DNA of 64,000 nucleotides from Symbiodinium natans (taxonomy: Eukaryota; Sar; Dinophyceae; Suessiales; Symbiodiniaceae): positions 1-64,000 of the forward strand of contig CAJNDS010000151.1 of NCBI GenBank assembly GCA_905221605.1, in the 5' to 3' direction. Each line of letters begins with the position of its first letter. Position 1 is the stretch's first letter. A model generated the notes under the pieces. It did no database searches, was not told the DNA's origin, and was given only the letters and a program-made list of their open reading frames with translations. The position numbers and the translations under genes were made by a program. Of this stretch, positions 9,726 through 19,192 are shown one piece after another.

Positions 9726-12700
9726 ATGGACGGACAACAGCAGAGGCCCATTCCTCCGCATGTTCCATGGTCGCGACCTCAAGACCTCTTCTCCCTGCCG
9801 TACCAGAGATCGGGCATCAACATCCCCGTTGGCAATGGGATGACTGCTTTGCGCACGACATGTCATGCGCTGCGATCATTGAGAGGGCAACCTCTTCCTG
9901 GACGATTGGAGCAAGGCATGGTCGCCACGAATGCGAACATTGCTGCGTGGGTGGAATTTGGAGTGCCAGCTATCCTTTTGGCGGCAGTTGCGGCACCATC
10001 CAGCCCATATGGTTTTCCTGAAGTCAGAGCTCGGGAGCTGTTTCGAGGTGTGGTGGAAAGCCTATTGCCAGCAAGGAGTGCGGAGAGCTACAAGACAGTC
10101 CTTAGCCATGTCACAACGTTTATCAAGGTTGTCAAGACTGCGATAAGCACTGATTCGACTCGACAGGTGCTGCAGGAGCTTCTGGACCACGTCATTGAGA
10201 TTGACCTCTTCAAGAACATTGACATGTTCGTCGACGTTTTGGTTCAAGATGCTGAACAAGGGCGTTTGGATCCTCAATATCCATGTTTGACGGTGGTCAC
10301 TATGGACGGATATCTTGATCCGAATGTCATTTGCAGAACAGTCGTTACCAAGAGTCCGTGGATCTATGTGACTAGGTACAACGACTGGATGCGGCTTAAT
10401 TCCTACTTTCGCGAGAACCTCCCCAACCGTCGTGAAGGGCTACCATGCATGCTTCTCACCCAGGACTTCTGGGATTTGCTGGAGCTGATTTGGTCAATGG
10501 CGAAGCAAGTGGGTTACTGTTTGAGAAGTCACAATCAGGTCGCCGAGCACACGCAGATGAATGTGTGGGATCTGATCGAGATCGTGGTCGATCCCCCGGA
10601 GAACGTGTCCGCGGCGGTCGCTCATGCAGTCAACAGCCTCCAAGGGTTGTCGGTCGCCTTGCATACAGCCCACGAATACCTCAACGACAGTCGGACGGTG
10701 TGGCCATCGGAACCATCGAGAACGACCGGAGCCGAGCTCAGGGAGTCGTTGGTGAATGCGACAACTGTCGTCATGGCCCCGCCACCAACCGGTCTCGGGT
10801 TACCAGCTTCCTTTTCACACAGCTCGTGGAACCAGCTGGCTGCCGAGCAGAACGTCTTGAGGGCGGTCCACGACATGTACAGGACTCACAGGTCTTGGAT
10901 GTCCGAGATCACGAACCTGCGAGCCGAGTGTTACTCCGAAGGACGTGAACAACCGCCGTACCTGAAGCCCGATCCAACAGGCACGGTGTTTCCTCCGGCA
11001 TTGAATTCGCACCCGCCTTGGGTGAATGTTCAACGTCAACATCCCGCAGGGCCTGCATCCCCATCCGTTCCGGAAGGGCCGGCTCCTTTCGTGGAAGAGG
11101 ATCATCCTGCCAACAGATCGACGTCTACGCCATCACCAAGACAGGCAACGGGCGCATCCTTTGTCGAAGCAAGAGGTGAATCCGCCAAGAGGCAGCGGGG
11201 ACCGGAGGATGTCCGCTCCGCGGCATCCCAACCGGGAACCGCGGCCAGTTCTTCCGATCCTCGGGGAGCTGAGCCAACTGCCCAACCAGAAGGAGAACCC
11301 GATGAAGTTCGCTGGTATCTGGATCCTACTCCCGATGGGTACATGGAGAAGTTCGTCAAGTTCCAATCCAGACATCGCGTGCAGCTGGGTACAACCATCA
11401 TCGTACACAAAGATGATCCTACAGATGTCCTACCCGCACGTGATCAGACACCCAAGATCAACGGGAAATTTGGAACCAGCAGCGAGCAAGTTTACCTTCG
11501 GCGCGTCACCACACACCTTGCCAAGCTCTACGGGATGAGCCAGTCGAATCGCGCAGGTGCGTTTCACATGGCAACATTCATGAAGAAAGGGGATGTGGAG
11601 TGGCTACGACTTTACAAGGTGCTGTACGAGAAGGTTTTCTTGTGCACAATCCGTCAGCTACCAACTCCTGGCACAATGTTTGCGGCGGTCATGCAATCCA
11701 CGGCTACGGGAGAGCTGGGAATTTTCCACTTCAACAGCAGCCCGGAGCAGAGAGCCTTGTTGACGGCTGGACTGAGAAAGTTCAGCGCTTCCATTCGTCA
11801 GGCAAGTACCCCCGATGTCACAGCGGTGCGATCCAGCAAAACAATCATCCTGGCTGACTTCGAGGTGTGGACGAAAACCAAGAACCGCTTGACCTACACG
11901 ATGGCCAGCAAGCTCCAAGAAAAGGGATGGTATGATGCCCATTCGTACTGCCAGAACGTTGATGAAAGCCTCGATCCACTCCTACCTGAAGGATTCCAAG
12001 TCGTTGCCACCAAAGCCAGAGATGCAGTCCGAGAATGGAGAGGTCCCGGGCAGAGCATCGACGTCACCGCGCACGTCTACTTGTCGTTCAGAGCCATCAA
12101 CGTTCTCCTGGTTTGGGAGCATGGCAATGCGACTCCCGAGAACATGCGAAAGTGGTTCGTCGATCCAATCATGGACTTGTCAGACCTTCTGCAACGTGCC
12201 GTGATTGTGACCCTCAACGACGATCCCCGTTTCATCGGGAAGGACGTTGGTGCAGCGATGCCATGGGCTGCCATCGATTGGATCGCAGTGGAGCTCCGAG
12301 CAAGGGGATGCATTGTTTTCACGTCATCACTGCTGTGGGCTCGAATTGCTGTGACTCTCCACAAGGGCAGCGACAATTTTCGGATCAATCCGGAGGAGAT
12401 GCATTTGGCGGTGGCGGCATTCGACAAACATTTGCTGCAAGAAAAGATTATCACGCTTTGCATGGCACCCCCAGAGAGCATGGGCGATTGCGAACCTCAT
12501 TTGGATTCCGTGAACATGGAGACTGCGGATGCGAAGGCGGTCTTTGCACCGTCGAGCAGCGACGACGTTCGGACCGCGTCGGCCAATGATGACACGCAAG
12601 AACGACATCAACGAGTCGTGGAGAGGGCATCGGAGCTTGAGGGCATCCGCGGAGGCGTGGACATGACTTGGGTGGATGCGGACATCGCCATGGTCAGCCC

Positions 12701-15296
12701 AGAACCGTTCTACGACGGTGAAACCTACTGGATTGACATCGAGGGCCTCATCAGCAAGCATCCCACTGCCCCGAGTGGCCAATTCCATGTGTGTCAGGCA
12801 TGTGTCGACGAGTTCAACAAGCTGAAGAACTCCTTCCAAGGCGAGTTCGGACCAATCCAATCTCCAGCGTATTGTCCCTTCTGTTCGCTCAAAGCAATGT
12901 GGGACAAGGACTATGGCGTCAACAAATGGGAGGAGGTTCGGAAGTCAGAACGCCATGCTGTAGGGTGCGCCATATTTGCTCAGAAACATGACTTTGTGTA
13001 CCAGGATGGATCCCCAGTGATTCCCAAAGAGGATCTCAAATCGTACATCTTTGCATGCTCGAAGGTCGCGTACACCAACTATGGCAAAATCGTCTCGTCC
13101 TCGGCTGGGTTGCGCTTGAACACCAAACAAGCCAGCGAATACACCAGATGGGCGAAGGGGAGACGGTTGTCGTGGGACTTCGGGTACACGGTGGACGGCA
13201 TGGCCTGCCTCTTGCCCTTGTACGATGCAGGCAACGCAGCCTATGCAGGCTTCCTCCATAGCATCTTCGATCAGGACGAGGTCAAAGGCATGTACAATGG
13301 CAATGCCGACCCGGCCGCCGAGCTCATGGGAGACACCCTGGAGGTTGCGCTCGGCATCCTGACAATCGCATGCAGGTATCCTTCGGCATTCGAAGCCTGG
13401 GGATCGTACGAAGATCATCTCGCTTGTCTTCGAGGAATCGAACGGTCTTTCTATCGGTTTGCTGCAGCGGAGGCGGTGCGAATTACTGCCGTGGAGAATC
13501 GAAAACGTCGTCCTCCCCGGGCAAATGATGCAGAGACGATTCAGCAGATCATGGAGTACGAGAACACTTTACTCCAAGGAGAATGGCATGCGGTCCTTGT
13601 CGATCGAGTCCTGCCAATTGAGGAGCCAGTCCTCGGAACCCTTTCTCCGGAAGATCAACGACCTGAAGAGTTCTCCGCAGCACCCGTCCCCAGTGCAGAA
13701 CCTCGTGGTGGAGAACCAGAAGGTGAAGATCAAGCCCATGAAGGGGAAGCGCTCGGATCCTCCGGCGTGGAACCTGAGGGGCAGGAAGATGATGATATGG
13801 GCGTGCCCGAGGCAAGCTCTATCCCCACCATGCAAGAACCGAACGAGACCGAGCTGGGTGAGATATCGCGTCCTTGTGAAGGTTACGTCCGAGCACTCAA
13901 TGCCCTACGCATAACCGCTGGTATGCAACCACCCAGCATGTGCCTTGCTTGCGGCAACTATGGCCACAACACCCGAAATTGCGAAGCAAATGGGGGGTAC
14001 AACGCTCTGGTGGTGAACGAAGCACTCAGCATCATTGGGAAAAGCCTGGCTAAGATGCACAAGTCAAGCAGTACGCCACCAACAGAGATCTTCCAGAGAT
14101 GGGCAGAGAAGAATTTGCGAGATGCCGCTCGCGCTCCGCAAGTACCAGGAACCGCTTCGGATACTCCGGGTGGGGATGGGGAAAGCGTTGAGCCTGGAGC
14201 TGCAGCGTCTTCGGAGGATTCCAGAGGCCCGCTGCCAAGACGGCGTCAAGCATCAATCTCAGTTGAGGATCCTACAGTGGTCGTAATCGAAGTCGATGAA
14301 GAACCAGAAGAAACTGCGACAAGAACGCTTCGACCCAAACGCAGGCCCCAACCGAGACCTGATCTTCCAGAGCCCAAAGCTGCGCCAGCTCCTAGGCGGT
14401 GGATTGCGAACAACGCCGGCAATGCTCGTTCATTCGTCGAGATTCGCTACCACGAGCCGAAGTCTTGCCTTGACATCATCAAGTCCATCGAGGACGTATC
14501 GTGGGTCGGCGGGCAGAGCATCTACGAGATCGGATTACAATCGCAGGATGCAACGCGCCGATTGATTGAGCAGGAGGTTGGAGGAGACGTTGCAACACAC
14601 CCTCTCCGAAGCGACATCGATGAGTATCCTTCCTCGAACGTGGGATACGTGAACATCGGCAAGCTGGTCATCGGAGGGGACCTCCGTCTCCTACCGATCA
14701 AGGGTGCAAGATTCGCTCACAGGCATTTCTCAGCCCTGGTTCCCGCGACTTCCTCCAATGACAACCATCGCAATCGGGATTATCATCGCAGGATCAAATC
14801 CCTGGGCTATGATGTGCAACGTTTGCTTAGGCACCGCCTAGCAAACAGAGAAACGAACTACATGCACAATCAGCTCCCGACAATCCCGTGCGACACCGGA
14901 GGGTGGGTGATGCTCAAAGACTTCATCCACTTGGAGAACTTCTGGCAAAGCGGGAGGTATTACGCAAGGAGTTCAGCTCGAGACGACAACTCGGAGTATC
15001 AGAGAAGAATTCAAATGCTGATCGACTACGCGTACTACGAGTACCGCACCAATGGGAGAATTAGACTCCAATTCCTGGGCATCAAGATCGTGGCGCCCAA
15101 ACCTGGACAAAGAGCGTCTGATACGCCGTGGGACGGCACTCCGGGCGTCGGCGCAACCCAGCGTGCCCAACTTGAAGAACTCGGAGGGCGCAGGTTGACG
15201 CATGACATCACGTCCGGTACCCTACGCCGGTGCGACAATTGGGTGCAGCCGTGGGCGATCAGGGCCACAAGTGGACACTCCAGCAACTCCAATTGA
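9726..15296 (+). CDS. Giant second frame: zinc-knuckle protein ending in the N-terminal half of a Tpt1/KptA domain
   Basis: ATG at 9726 opens 1,856 codons, in a different frame from the upstream polyprotein. Most of the protein is unrecognised. Visible parts are Ser/Pro/Glu-rich linkers (about residues 440-530 and 1290-1390), two C-x2-C pairs in the segment coded at 12789-12893, and a retroviral-type CCHC zinc knuckle (C-x2-C-x4-H-x4-C) coded near 13939. The last ~180 residues resemble the N-terminal lobe of RNA 2'-phosphotransferase: L-L-R-H (R1702, H1703), a G-G-W-V segment, and I-R-A-x-x-G-H-S with R1846. In that family R-H and the IRA arginine belong to the catalytic tetrad that removes a splice-junction 2'-phosphate using NAD+. 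The frame stops at TGA 15294-15296, before the second lobe, which continues directly downstream in the same frame. The zinc knuckle and the position behind a copia Pol suggest a retroelement protein. Confidence 0.75.
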   Translation: MDGQQQRPIPPHVPWSRPQDLFSLPYQRSGINIPVGNGMTALRTTCHALRSLRGQPLPGRLEQGMVATNANIAAWVEFGVPAILLAAVAAPSSPYGFPEVRARELFRGVVESLLPARSAESYKTVLSHVTTFIKVVKTAISTDSTRQVLQELLDHVIEIDLFKNIDMFVDVLVQDAEQGRLDPQYPCLTVVTMDGYLDPNVICRTVVTKSPWIYVTRYNDWMRLNSYFRENLPNRREGLPCMLLTQDFWDLLELIWSMAKQVGYCLRSHNQVAEHTQMNVWDLIEIVVDPPENVSAAVAHAVNSLQGLSVALHTAHEYLNDSRTVWPSEPSRTTGAELRESLVNATTVVMAPPPTGLGLPASFSHSSWNQLAAEQNVLRAVHDMYRTHRSWMSEITNLRAECYSEGREQPPYLKPDPTGTVFPPALNSHPPWVNVQRQHPAGPASPSVPEGPAPFVEEDHPANRSTSTPSPRQATGASFVEARGESAKRQRGPEDVRSAASQPGTAASSSDPRGAEPTAQPEGEPDEVRWYLDPTPDGYMEKFVKFQSRHRVQLGTTIIVHKDDPTDVLPARDQTPKINGKFGTSSEQVYLRRVTTHLAKLYGMSQSNRAGAFHMATFMKKGDVEWLRLYKVLYEKVFLCTIRQLPTPGTMFAAVMQSTATGELGIFHFNSSPEQRALLTAGLRKFSASIRQASTPDVTAVRSSKTIILADFEVWTKTKNRLTYTMASKLQEKGWYDAHSYCQNVDESLDPLLPEGFQVVATKARDAVREWRGPGQSIDVTAHVYLSFRAINVLLVWEHGNATPENMRKWFVDPIMDLSDLLQRAVIVTLNDDPRFIGKDVGAAMPWAAIDWIAVELRARGCIVFTSSLLWARIAVTLHKGSDNFRINPEEMHLAVAAFDKHLLQEKIITLCMAPPESMGDCEPHLDSVNMETADAKAVFAPSSSDDVRTASANDDTQERHQRVVERASELEGIRGGVDMTWVDADIAMVSPEPFYDGETYWIDIEGLISKHPTAPSGQFHVCQACVDEFNKLKNSFQGEFGPIQSPAYCPFCSLKAMWDKDYGVNKWEEVRKSERHAVGCAIFAQKHDFVYQDGSPVIPKEDLKSYIFACSKVAYTNYGKIVSSSAGLRLNTKQASEYTRWAKGRRLSWDFGYTVDGMACLLPLYDAGNAAYAGFLHSIFDQDEVKGMYNGNADPAAELMGDTLEVALGILTIACRYPSAFEAWGSYEDHLACLRGIERSFYRFAAAEAVRITAVENRKRRPPRANDAETIQQIMEYENTLLQGEWHAVLVDRVLPIEEPVLGTLSPEDQRPEEFSAAPVPSAEPRGGEPEGEDQAHEGEALGSSGVEPEGQEDDDMGVPEASSIPTMQEPNETELGEISRPCEGYVRALNALRITAGMQPPSMCLACGNYGHNTRNCEANGGYNALVVNEALSIIGKSLAKMHKSSSTPPTEIFQRWAEKNLRDAARAPQVPGTASDTPGGDGESVEPGAAASSEDSRGPLPRRRQASISVEDPTVVVIEVDEEPEETATRTLRPKRRPQPRPDLPEPKAAPAPRRWIANNAGNARSFVEIRYHEPKSCLDIIKSIEDVSWVGGQSIYEIGLQSQDATRRLIEQEVGGDVATHPLRSDIDEYPSSNVGYVNIGKLVIGGDLRLLPIKGARFAHRHFSALVPATSSNDNHRNRDYHRRIKSLGYDVQRLLRHRLANRETNYMHNQLPTIPCDTGGWVMLKDFIHLENFWQSGRYYARSSARDDNSEYQRRIQMLIDYAYYEYRTNGRIRLQFLGIKIVAPKPGQRASDTPWDGTPGVGATQRAQLEELGGRRLTHDITSGTLRRCDNWVQPWAIRATSGHSSNSN

Positions 15297-15299
15297 CTG
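15294..15299 (+). promoter_or_regulatory. In-frame TGA followed by CTG, possible readthrough stop
   Basis: The only stop between the two giant frames is TGA at 15294-15296, followed by CTG. UGA followed by C is the leakiest eukaryotic stop context. Both sides are in the same frame and belong to one recognisable domain. It may be a programmed readthrough site, a recent nonsense mutation or a sequence error. Confidence 0.45.
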
Positions 15300-17438
15300 G
15301 TGCGGGTGAATGACGACAGGGTCGCATGTCACTTGACTACAAGCTTGGTCAACCAGATTGGTGGGGGGTATCACACCACGGCCCCAGAGCTTCTCGCCAA
15401 CATCGTGGCGAAAGGACTTCTTCCAGGTGGAGGGGCGTCAGGCGGTCGAGTCCACAGCCATTTCGGGACGTTCCCGCCATGGGATCCGAGAAATCAGACG
15501 GTGAGAACAAGGATTCCCGGAAGGCCGAGGTCACCAATTGCAGTATTGTACGTTCCAGCCTATGAACTCATGCGCTACAACGCAGTGATCACGATCAATG
15601 GAATGTTTCTCGTCCAGCGGCAAATTCCATTCGAGGCCGTCAAGCACGTTTGGATCTGCATGCCAAGCCAAGGAAGGTACTTCGAGTTCAGCGAAGTCTT
15701 CAAGGTGTACTCCAAAGAGCTGTCCAAGGAGATGGTCGAAGGGTATGGGGACGCACGCATCAATCCCGATCGTGACCCTCCAAAACCTTCGGTGGAAGAC
15801 CTCGTCAGCACCATGGAAGGCACCGACGCTGGCCCGCATGAAGGCGAGAGGCGCGAGATCTTGCAAGCAATTGAGCAGGCGGGCGACACCGTTCCTGGAA
15901 ACATCATCAAGCGTGCTTTCCAGTTTCTCTCAAGGACATTCCGGCGTGTGACGACTCACACCACCACAAGCGATCCGCTGATCTTGAGGGTTTGCCCCTG
16001 CTGCGGCAGGCATACCCCTGCGAGCTTCGCAATTTGCCTCACGTGTGGGAGAGTTTTCTTGTCCATGGGGAGGATCCAGCATGTGCGTGCCAATCCGGAA
16101 CCCGAAAGGATTGATCCGGAAGTGGTTCGCCAGGCGCTCAACCAGGCCGCTGCCGTCGTCAACAACGAGGTTGTGGAGATTGAAGTGGAAGATGAGCCAC
16201 CATCAGAACCTGTTCAGGAGGATGCGCTTCCGCTCCGCGGGGTGCAGAATCCAGCAGGGGATGTGGAGGCAAATAGTCCACGGGAAGGCGTGGCGGAGCC
16301 TGAGGCCGAGGAGATCCCCGACGAGATTCGCGACGTGTACCGCGATGTGGAGATGGAGGCTCCCAACCAAGAAGAGGTGGAGATGGATGCGCAGAATCAG
16401 CGAGCATTCGTGCTGGTGGGAGACAGGGAAGGCGATTCGTTGGACGATCGGAACGAGAGGAAAGCTCGCCTTGCGCTGGAGTGCAATGTCAACATTGACA
16501 CCGACTACGCAGCATGCGTGGACCACAACTTCAGGTTGTACTGTCACCTCGACGCCTTCTTTGCGTACGTGTTGGTCCATAAATGGAATCTGTTCGAGAA
16601 GATCATCATGACTCCATACAAGAAGATGAAGGACCAGTTCGCCTCAGGCATGAGACACGACGCATCTGGGACATGGCCAATTGTCCCCATCGATGAGGAC
16701 ACGGCGTTGCCGAGAGACCTCATGGAAGACGAGGTAAGGCAGTGTGCCAGCTCTGTGGAGAACCAGCAGTTCATGATTGAGCGTTATTATGCCAACAAGT
16801 TCGTCTTCTACGTCATGCGTGGGGCGATCCAGCTGGGATACAACAAGGAGAGCTTCAACCTCCCCATGATTCCGGATGAGGCCGAGGACCCGAAAGCATT
16901 TGCTGAAGCCGGGCAAAGGGTCCACATGTTCATGGCCAAAATCATCTATCAGGTGCTGAACGTGAGGCTTTATTCCTACACGAAACCCAACGCTGAGATC
17001 CCGTACCACGCGGCATTCAAATACATCAACCCGATCCAGCTGCTCAGTTTGATGGACTCGCAGAAGGTGAGCGTTAACAACCTTCTGGTGATGAGGGATT
17101 CGGGGTGCGCTTTACCCAACCAGTACAGCAAGAAGCTGGACAGATGGTTGAGTGATCAAAAGAAGGACATGAGCATCCTGAAGTTGAAGCCCACACAGTA
17201 TTTGGAGAATCCAAAGGCGTCGGCTTTGTACCTTGCCTATGACCCTTCAGCATCCGCACCTTCGGTTACTTCGTCGGGAGGATCTCGTCATCCTGAAGCA
17301 GACGAGACGGACATGCCGGCACGTGCGAAGGCCCGCATGAGTCAGCCGAAGCCCAAGACTTCTCATCCTGGGACACCTCAAGCTGCTCCCAAAGATCCTC
17401 GCGGTCATTCGAGAAAGGGATCGGGAAAGAAAGGGTGA
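15297..17438 (+). CDS. Third giant frame: C-terminal half of the Tpt1/KptA domain plus zinc ribbon and unknown region
   Basis: This frame runs in phase with the one upstream, separated only by TGA. There is a GTG at 15300 but no convincing separate start, so readthrough is the simplest reading. It begins with the second lobe of the RNA 2'-phosphotransferase fold: Y-H-T-T (H at 15372-15374), I-V-A-K-G-L-L-P-G-G, V-H-S-H, then G-R-P-R-S-P-I-A-V-L (candidate fourth catalytic Arg at 15522 or 15528) and an N-G-M-F-L segment. KptA has the same succession: YHGT, I-x-x-x-GL, VHLS, G-x-PVVL, NGVWL. Next comes a zinc ribbon-like pair (C-P-C-C-G, then C-L-T-C-G) near 15990-16050, acidic linkers, and an unrecognised globular segment (about 16480-17250). 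The tail is Ser/Pro/Lys-rich. Confidence 0.7.
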   Translation: MVRVNDDRVACHLTTSLVNQIGGGYHTTAPELLANIVAKGLLPGGGASGGRVHSHFGTFPPWDPRNQTVRTRIPGRPRSPIAVLYVPAYELMRYNAVITINGMFLVQRQIPFEAVKHVWICMPSQGRYFEFSEVFKVYSKELSKEMVEGYGDARINPDRDPPKPSVEDLVSTMEGTDAGPHEGERREILQAIEQAGDTVPGNIIKRAFQFLSRTFRRVTTHTTTSDPLILRVCPCCGRHTPASFAICLTCGRVFLSMGRIQHVRANPEPERIDPEVVRQALNQAAAVVNNEVVEIEVEDEPPSEPVQEDALPLRGVQNPAGDVEANSPREGVAEPEAEEIPDEIRDVYRDVEMEAPNQEEVEMDAQNQRAFVLVGDREGDSLDDRNERKARLALECNVNIDTDYAACVDHNFRLYCHLDAFFAYVLVHKWNLFEKIIMTPYKKMKDQFASGMRHDASGTWPIVPIDEDTALPRDLMEDEVRQCASSVENQQFMIERYYANKFVFYVMRGAIQLGYNKESFNLPMIPDEAEDPKAFAEAGQRVHMFMAKIIYQVLNVRLYSYTKPNAEIPYHAAFKYINPIQLLSLMDSQKVSVNNLLVMRDSGCALPNQYSKKLDRWLSDQKKDMSILKLKPTQYLENPKASALYLAYDPSASAPSVTSSGGSRHPEADETDMPARAKARMSQPKPKTSHPGTPQAAPKDPRGHSRKGSGKKG
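17411..17435 (+). other. Candidate polypurine tract at the end of the third frame
   Basis: Twenty-four of 25 bases are purines, ending AAAGGG immediately before TGAATG. LTR elements prime plus-strand DNA from such a tract directly next to a 3' LTR that begins with TG. If so, the LTR's own first bases supply the stop codon. No second LTR is in the window, so this cannot be confirmed here. Confidence 0.35.
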
Positions 17439-17547
17439 ATGATGCACTCGGATCCTCCGGTATGTCATCCCCTGGAATCCATGGTATTCCTGAAATCTGG
17501 TTGTGGCTCAGCATTTTGCGTTCTCAGTTTTGATTCCTCTTTTCCCT

Positions 17548-17835
17548 ATGAATGCAACAGATGATACGATGGAGTACATCATTATATCCACCGATGCTAT
17601 TTCTCTTTTTGGCCACTGCATAGCAGCAGCGGGGCAATGTGCCAATGCGCTCGCTGGAGGGAAATGTGCGATTCTTCGCAGCTCGTGTGGTAGCCGAGTG
17701 GGTATGGGTTATGCTCTGCTAACTTGGCCGATGCTACTGCTTTTCAGTCATGCATTCTGGAGACGCAATGTGATGGATCAGCAATTTGCTGACATGTTTT
17801 CAGGGCCTTTCGCGCCCATGATTCCGCAACCGTGA
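17548..17835 (+). CDS. Small hydrophobic ORF, doubtful
   Basis: An ATG-started frame of 95 codons, preceded in frame by a stop at 17491. It has two hydrophobic stretches (one around the Y-I-I-I-S segment, one around the L-L-T-W-P-M-L-L-L-F segment) that could be membrane segments. No family is recognised. It sits just beyond the candidate polypurine tract, so it may simply be open sequence within an LTR. Confidence 0.2.
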   Translation: MNATDDTMEYIIISTDAISLFGHCIAAAGQCANALAGGKCAILRSSCGSRVGMGYALLTWPMLLLFSHAFWRRNVMDQQFADMFSGPFAPMIPQP

Positions 17836-18320
17836 GCAGCAAGTCTTTGTACAGACAAAGGATGGGATTGAACGCTTCAGTAGCTGAGAGTCTGTCTCAC
17901 ATCTATCAATTCGGGCAAAGAGAGCAAAACAGTGGAGAACGGCCAGACTTTAAGTCGCTTTTAACTGGGACCATTGTATGTTCGTGACGCAAGTTCGTCT
18001 AGCATTTTTGCAAATCCCAGCCGTGGGGGGTGTGAATGATCCCCGAACCACAGCACATTTTGGGAACCCCTTTGTGTCGGCTCCGCCGCACATCGGGGAA
18101 ACCACCTTAGAACGCCGTGGCCTGTTCACCATGTTGGCTCAAGTAATCCCTAGAGTGTAGGTCACTCATAGGTTGGAAGTAAGCGCAATAGCGTAACTGG
18201 AAACCGCCCGGGTGCACGAGACGGAGACTGAAGGCGAACATCGGTGCAGAAAACAAGTGCGAGACCATTTGGCTGGTGAGGAGCCAAAGCGTAGTGCAAG
18301 CAACTACCCGACCTCACGCA
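17836..18320. other. Unannotated stretch downstream of the giant frames
   Basis: No gene is visible. It contains one GTGTCGGCTCCGCCGCAC motif at about 18076-18093, related to the hairpin family of the upstream element. It also holds the spliced-leader-like sequence listed separately. The right border of the retroelement probably lies in this stretch. Confidence 0.4.
18123..18143 (+). other. Possible relic of the dinoflagellate spliced leader
   Basis: Positions 18129-18143 read CCATGTTGGCTCAAG, one mismatch from the last 15 bases of the dinoflagellate spliced leader (CCATTTTGGCTCAAG). The six bases upstream match poorly. In dinoflagellates, relict leaders mark genomic copies of reverse-transcribed, trans-spliced mRNAs. 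Confidence 0.35.
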
Positions 18321-19045
18321 CCAAACCCCAAACCCGAAACCCGAAACCCGAAACCCCAAACCCCAAACTCGAAACCCTAACCCTAAACCCTAAACCCGAA
18401 AGCCGCAACCCTAAACCCTAAACCCGAAGCCCGAAACCCTAAACCCGAAACCCTAAACCCTAGACCCCAAACCCGAAGCTGAGGCTTGCCAGGAGACCAC
18501 CAAAGCGCCGCTTTGCGTTGAGTGGAGGTTTGGATATGGGAGTCGAGGATGAGGGTTTAGGGAAGGGCTCCATGGGTTTAGGGAAAACGTAGCGTTTGGG
18601 GTTTAGGGTTTGTACGGGTTTGGGGACGTATTGATGGGTCAATGTCGTACACATTGAACCCCAAACCCTTAGTCAGAGTACAAGCTAAACCCTAGAACCC
18701 TAAGCCCCAAGCCCCAAGCCGCAAGCCCCTAGTCCCAAACCCCAAGCTCTAAGCCCTAAGTTCTGAAGGTCCTAAACCCTAAACCTTAAACCCTGCACCG
18801 AGGTGGGAGGAGATTAAAAAGGCTGTGGAGGCGCTACCCGAAGCGGCGGCTCGGCAAGTTGTTGAGGAGGGAACTTAAGAACCCCCCTTTAAGCCGCAAG
18901 AGGCGACAGGGTTTGGGTTTAGGATTTAGGGCTCGGGGGTCATACCCACCGCCAGATGGTTTCTTTTACCTGCTAGTTTGGGGCAGTAGGGCTTTGGGTT
19001 TAGGGTTTAGGGATACCCTAAATTTTCAACCCTAAACACGCGCTG
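18321..19045. repeat. Degenerate telomere-type repeats, both orientations
   Basis: CCCTAAA-like units and their CCCGAAA and CCCCAAA variants fill 18321-18475, with inverted TTTAGGG/TTTGGGG units near 18590-18625 and 18990-19015. More CCCTAAA variants lie at 18655-18800. No gene is visible. Confidence 0.85.
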
Positions 19046-19080
19046 CTCATGAGTAATGAGCCTATCCTGGGTATCCGACA

Positions 19081-19110
19081 TACATATATATATATATATC
19101 TATATATATA

Positions 19111-19141
<31 letters not shown>

Positions 19142-19160
19142 AGATATGGATATATTTTTA

Positions 19161-19192
<32 letters not shown>

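Noticed and set aside
1-17438. The giant frames considered as a virus of the Pseudoviridae type rather than a retrotransposon
   Set aside because: No envelope or capsid features beyond a copia-type Gag were recognised; an integrated copia-like retrotransposon is the simpler reading.
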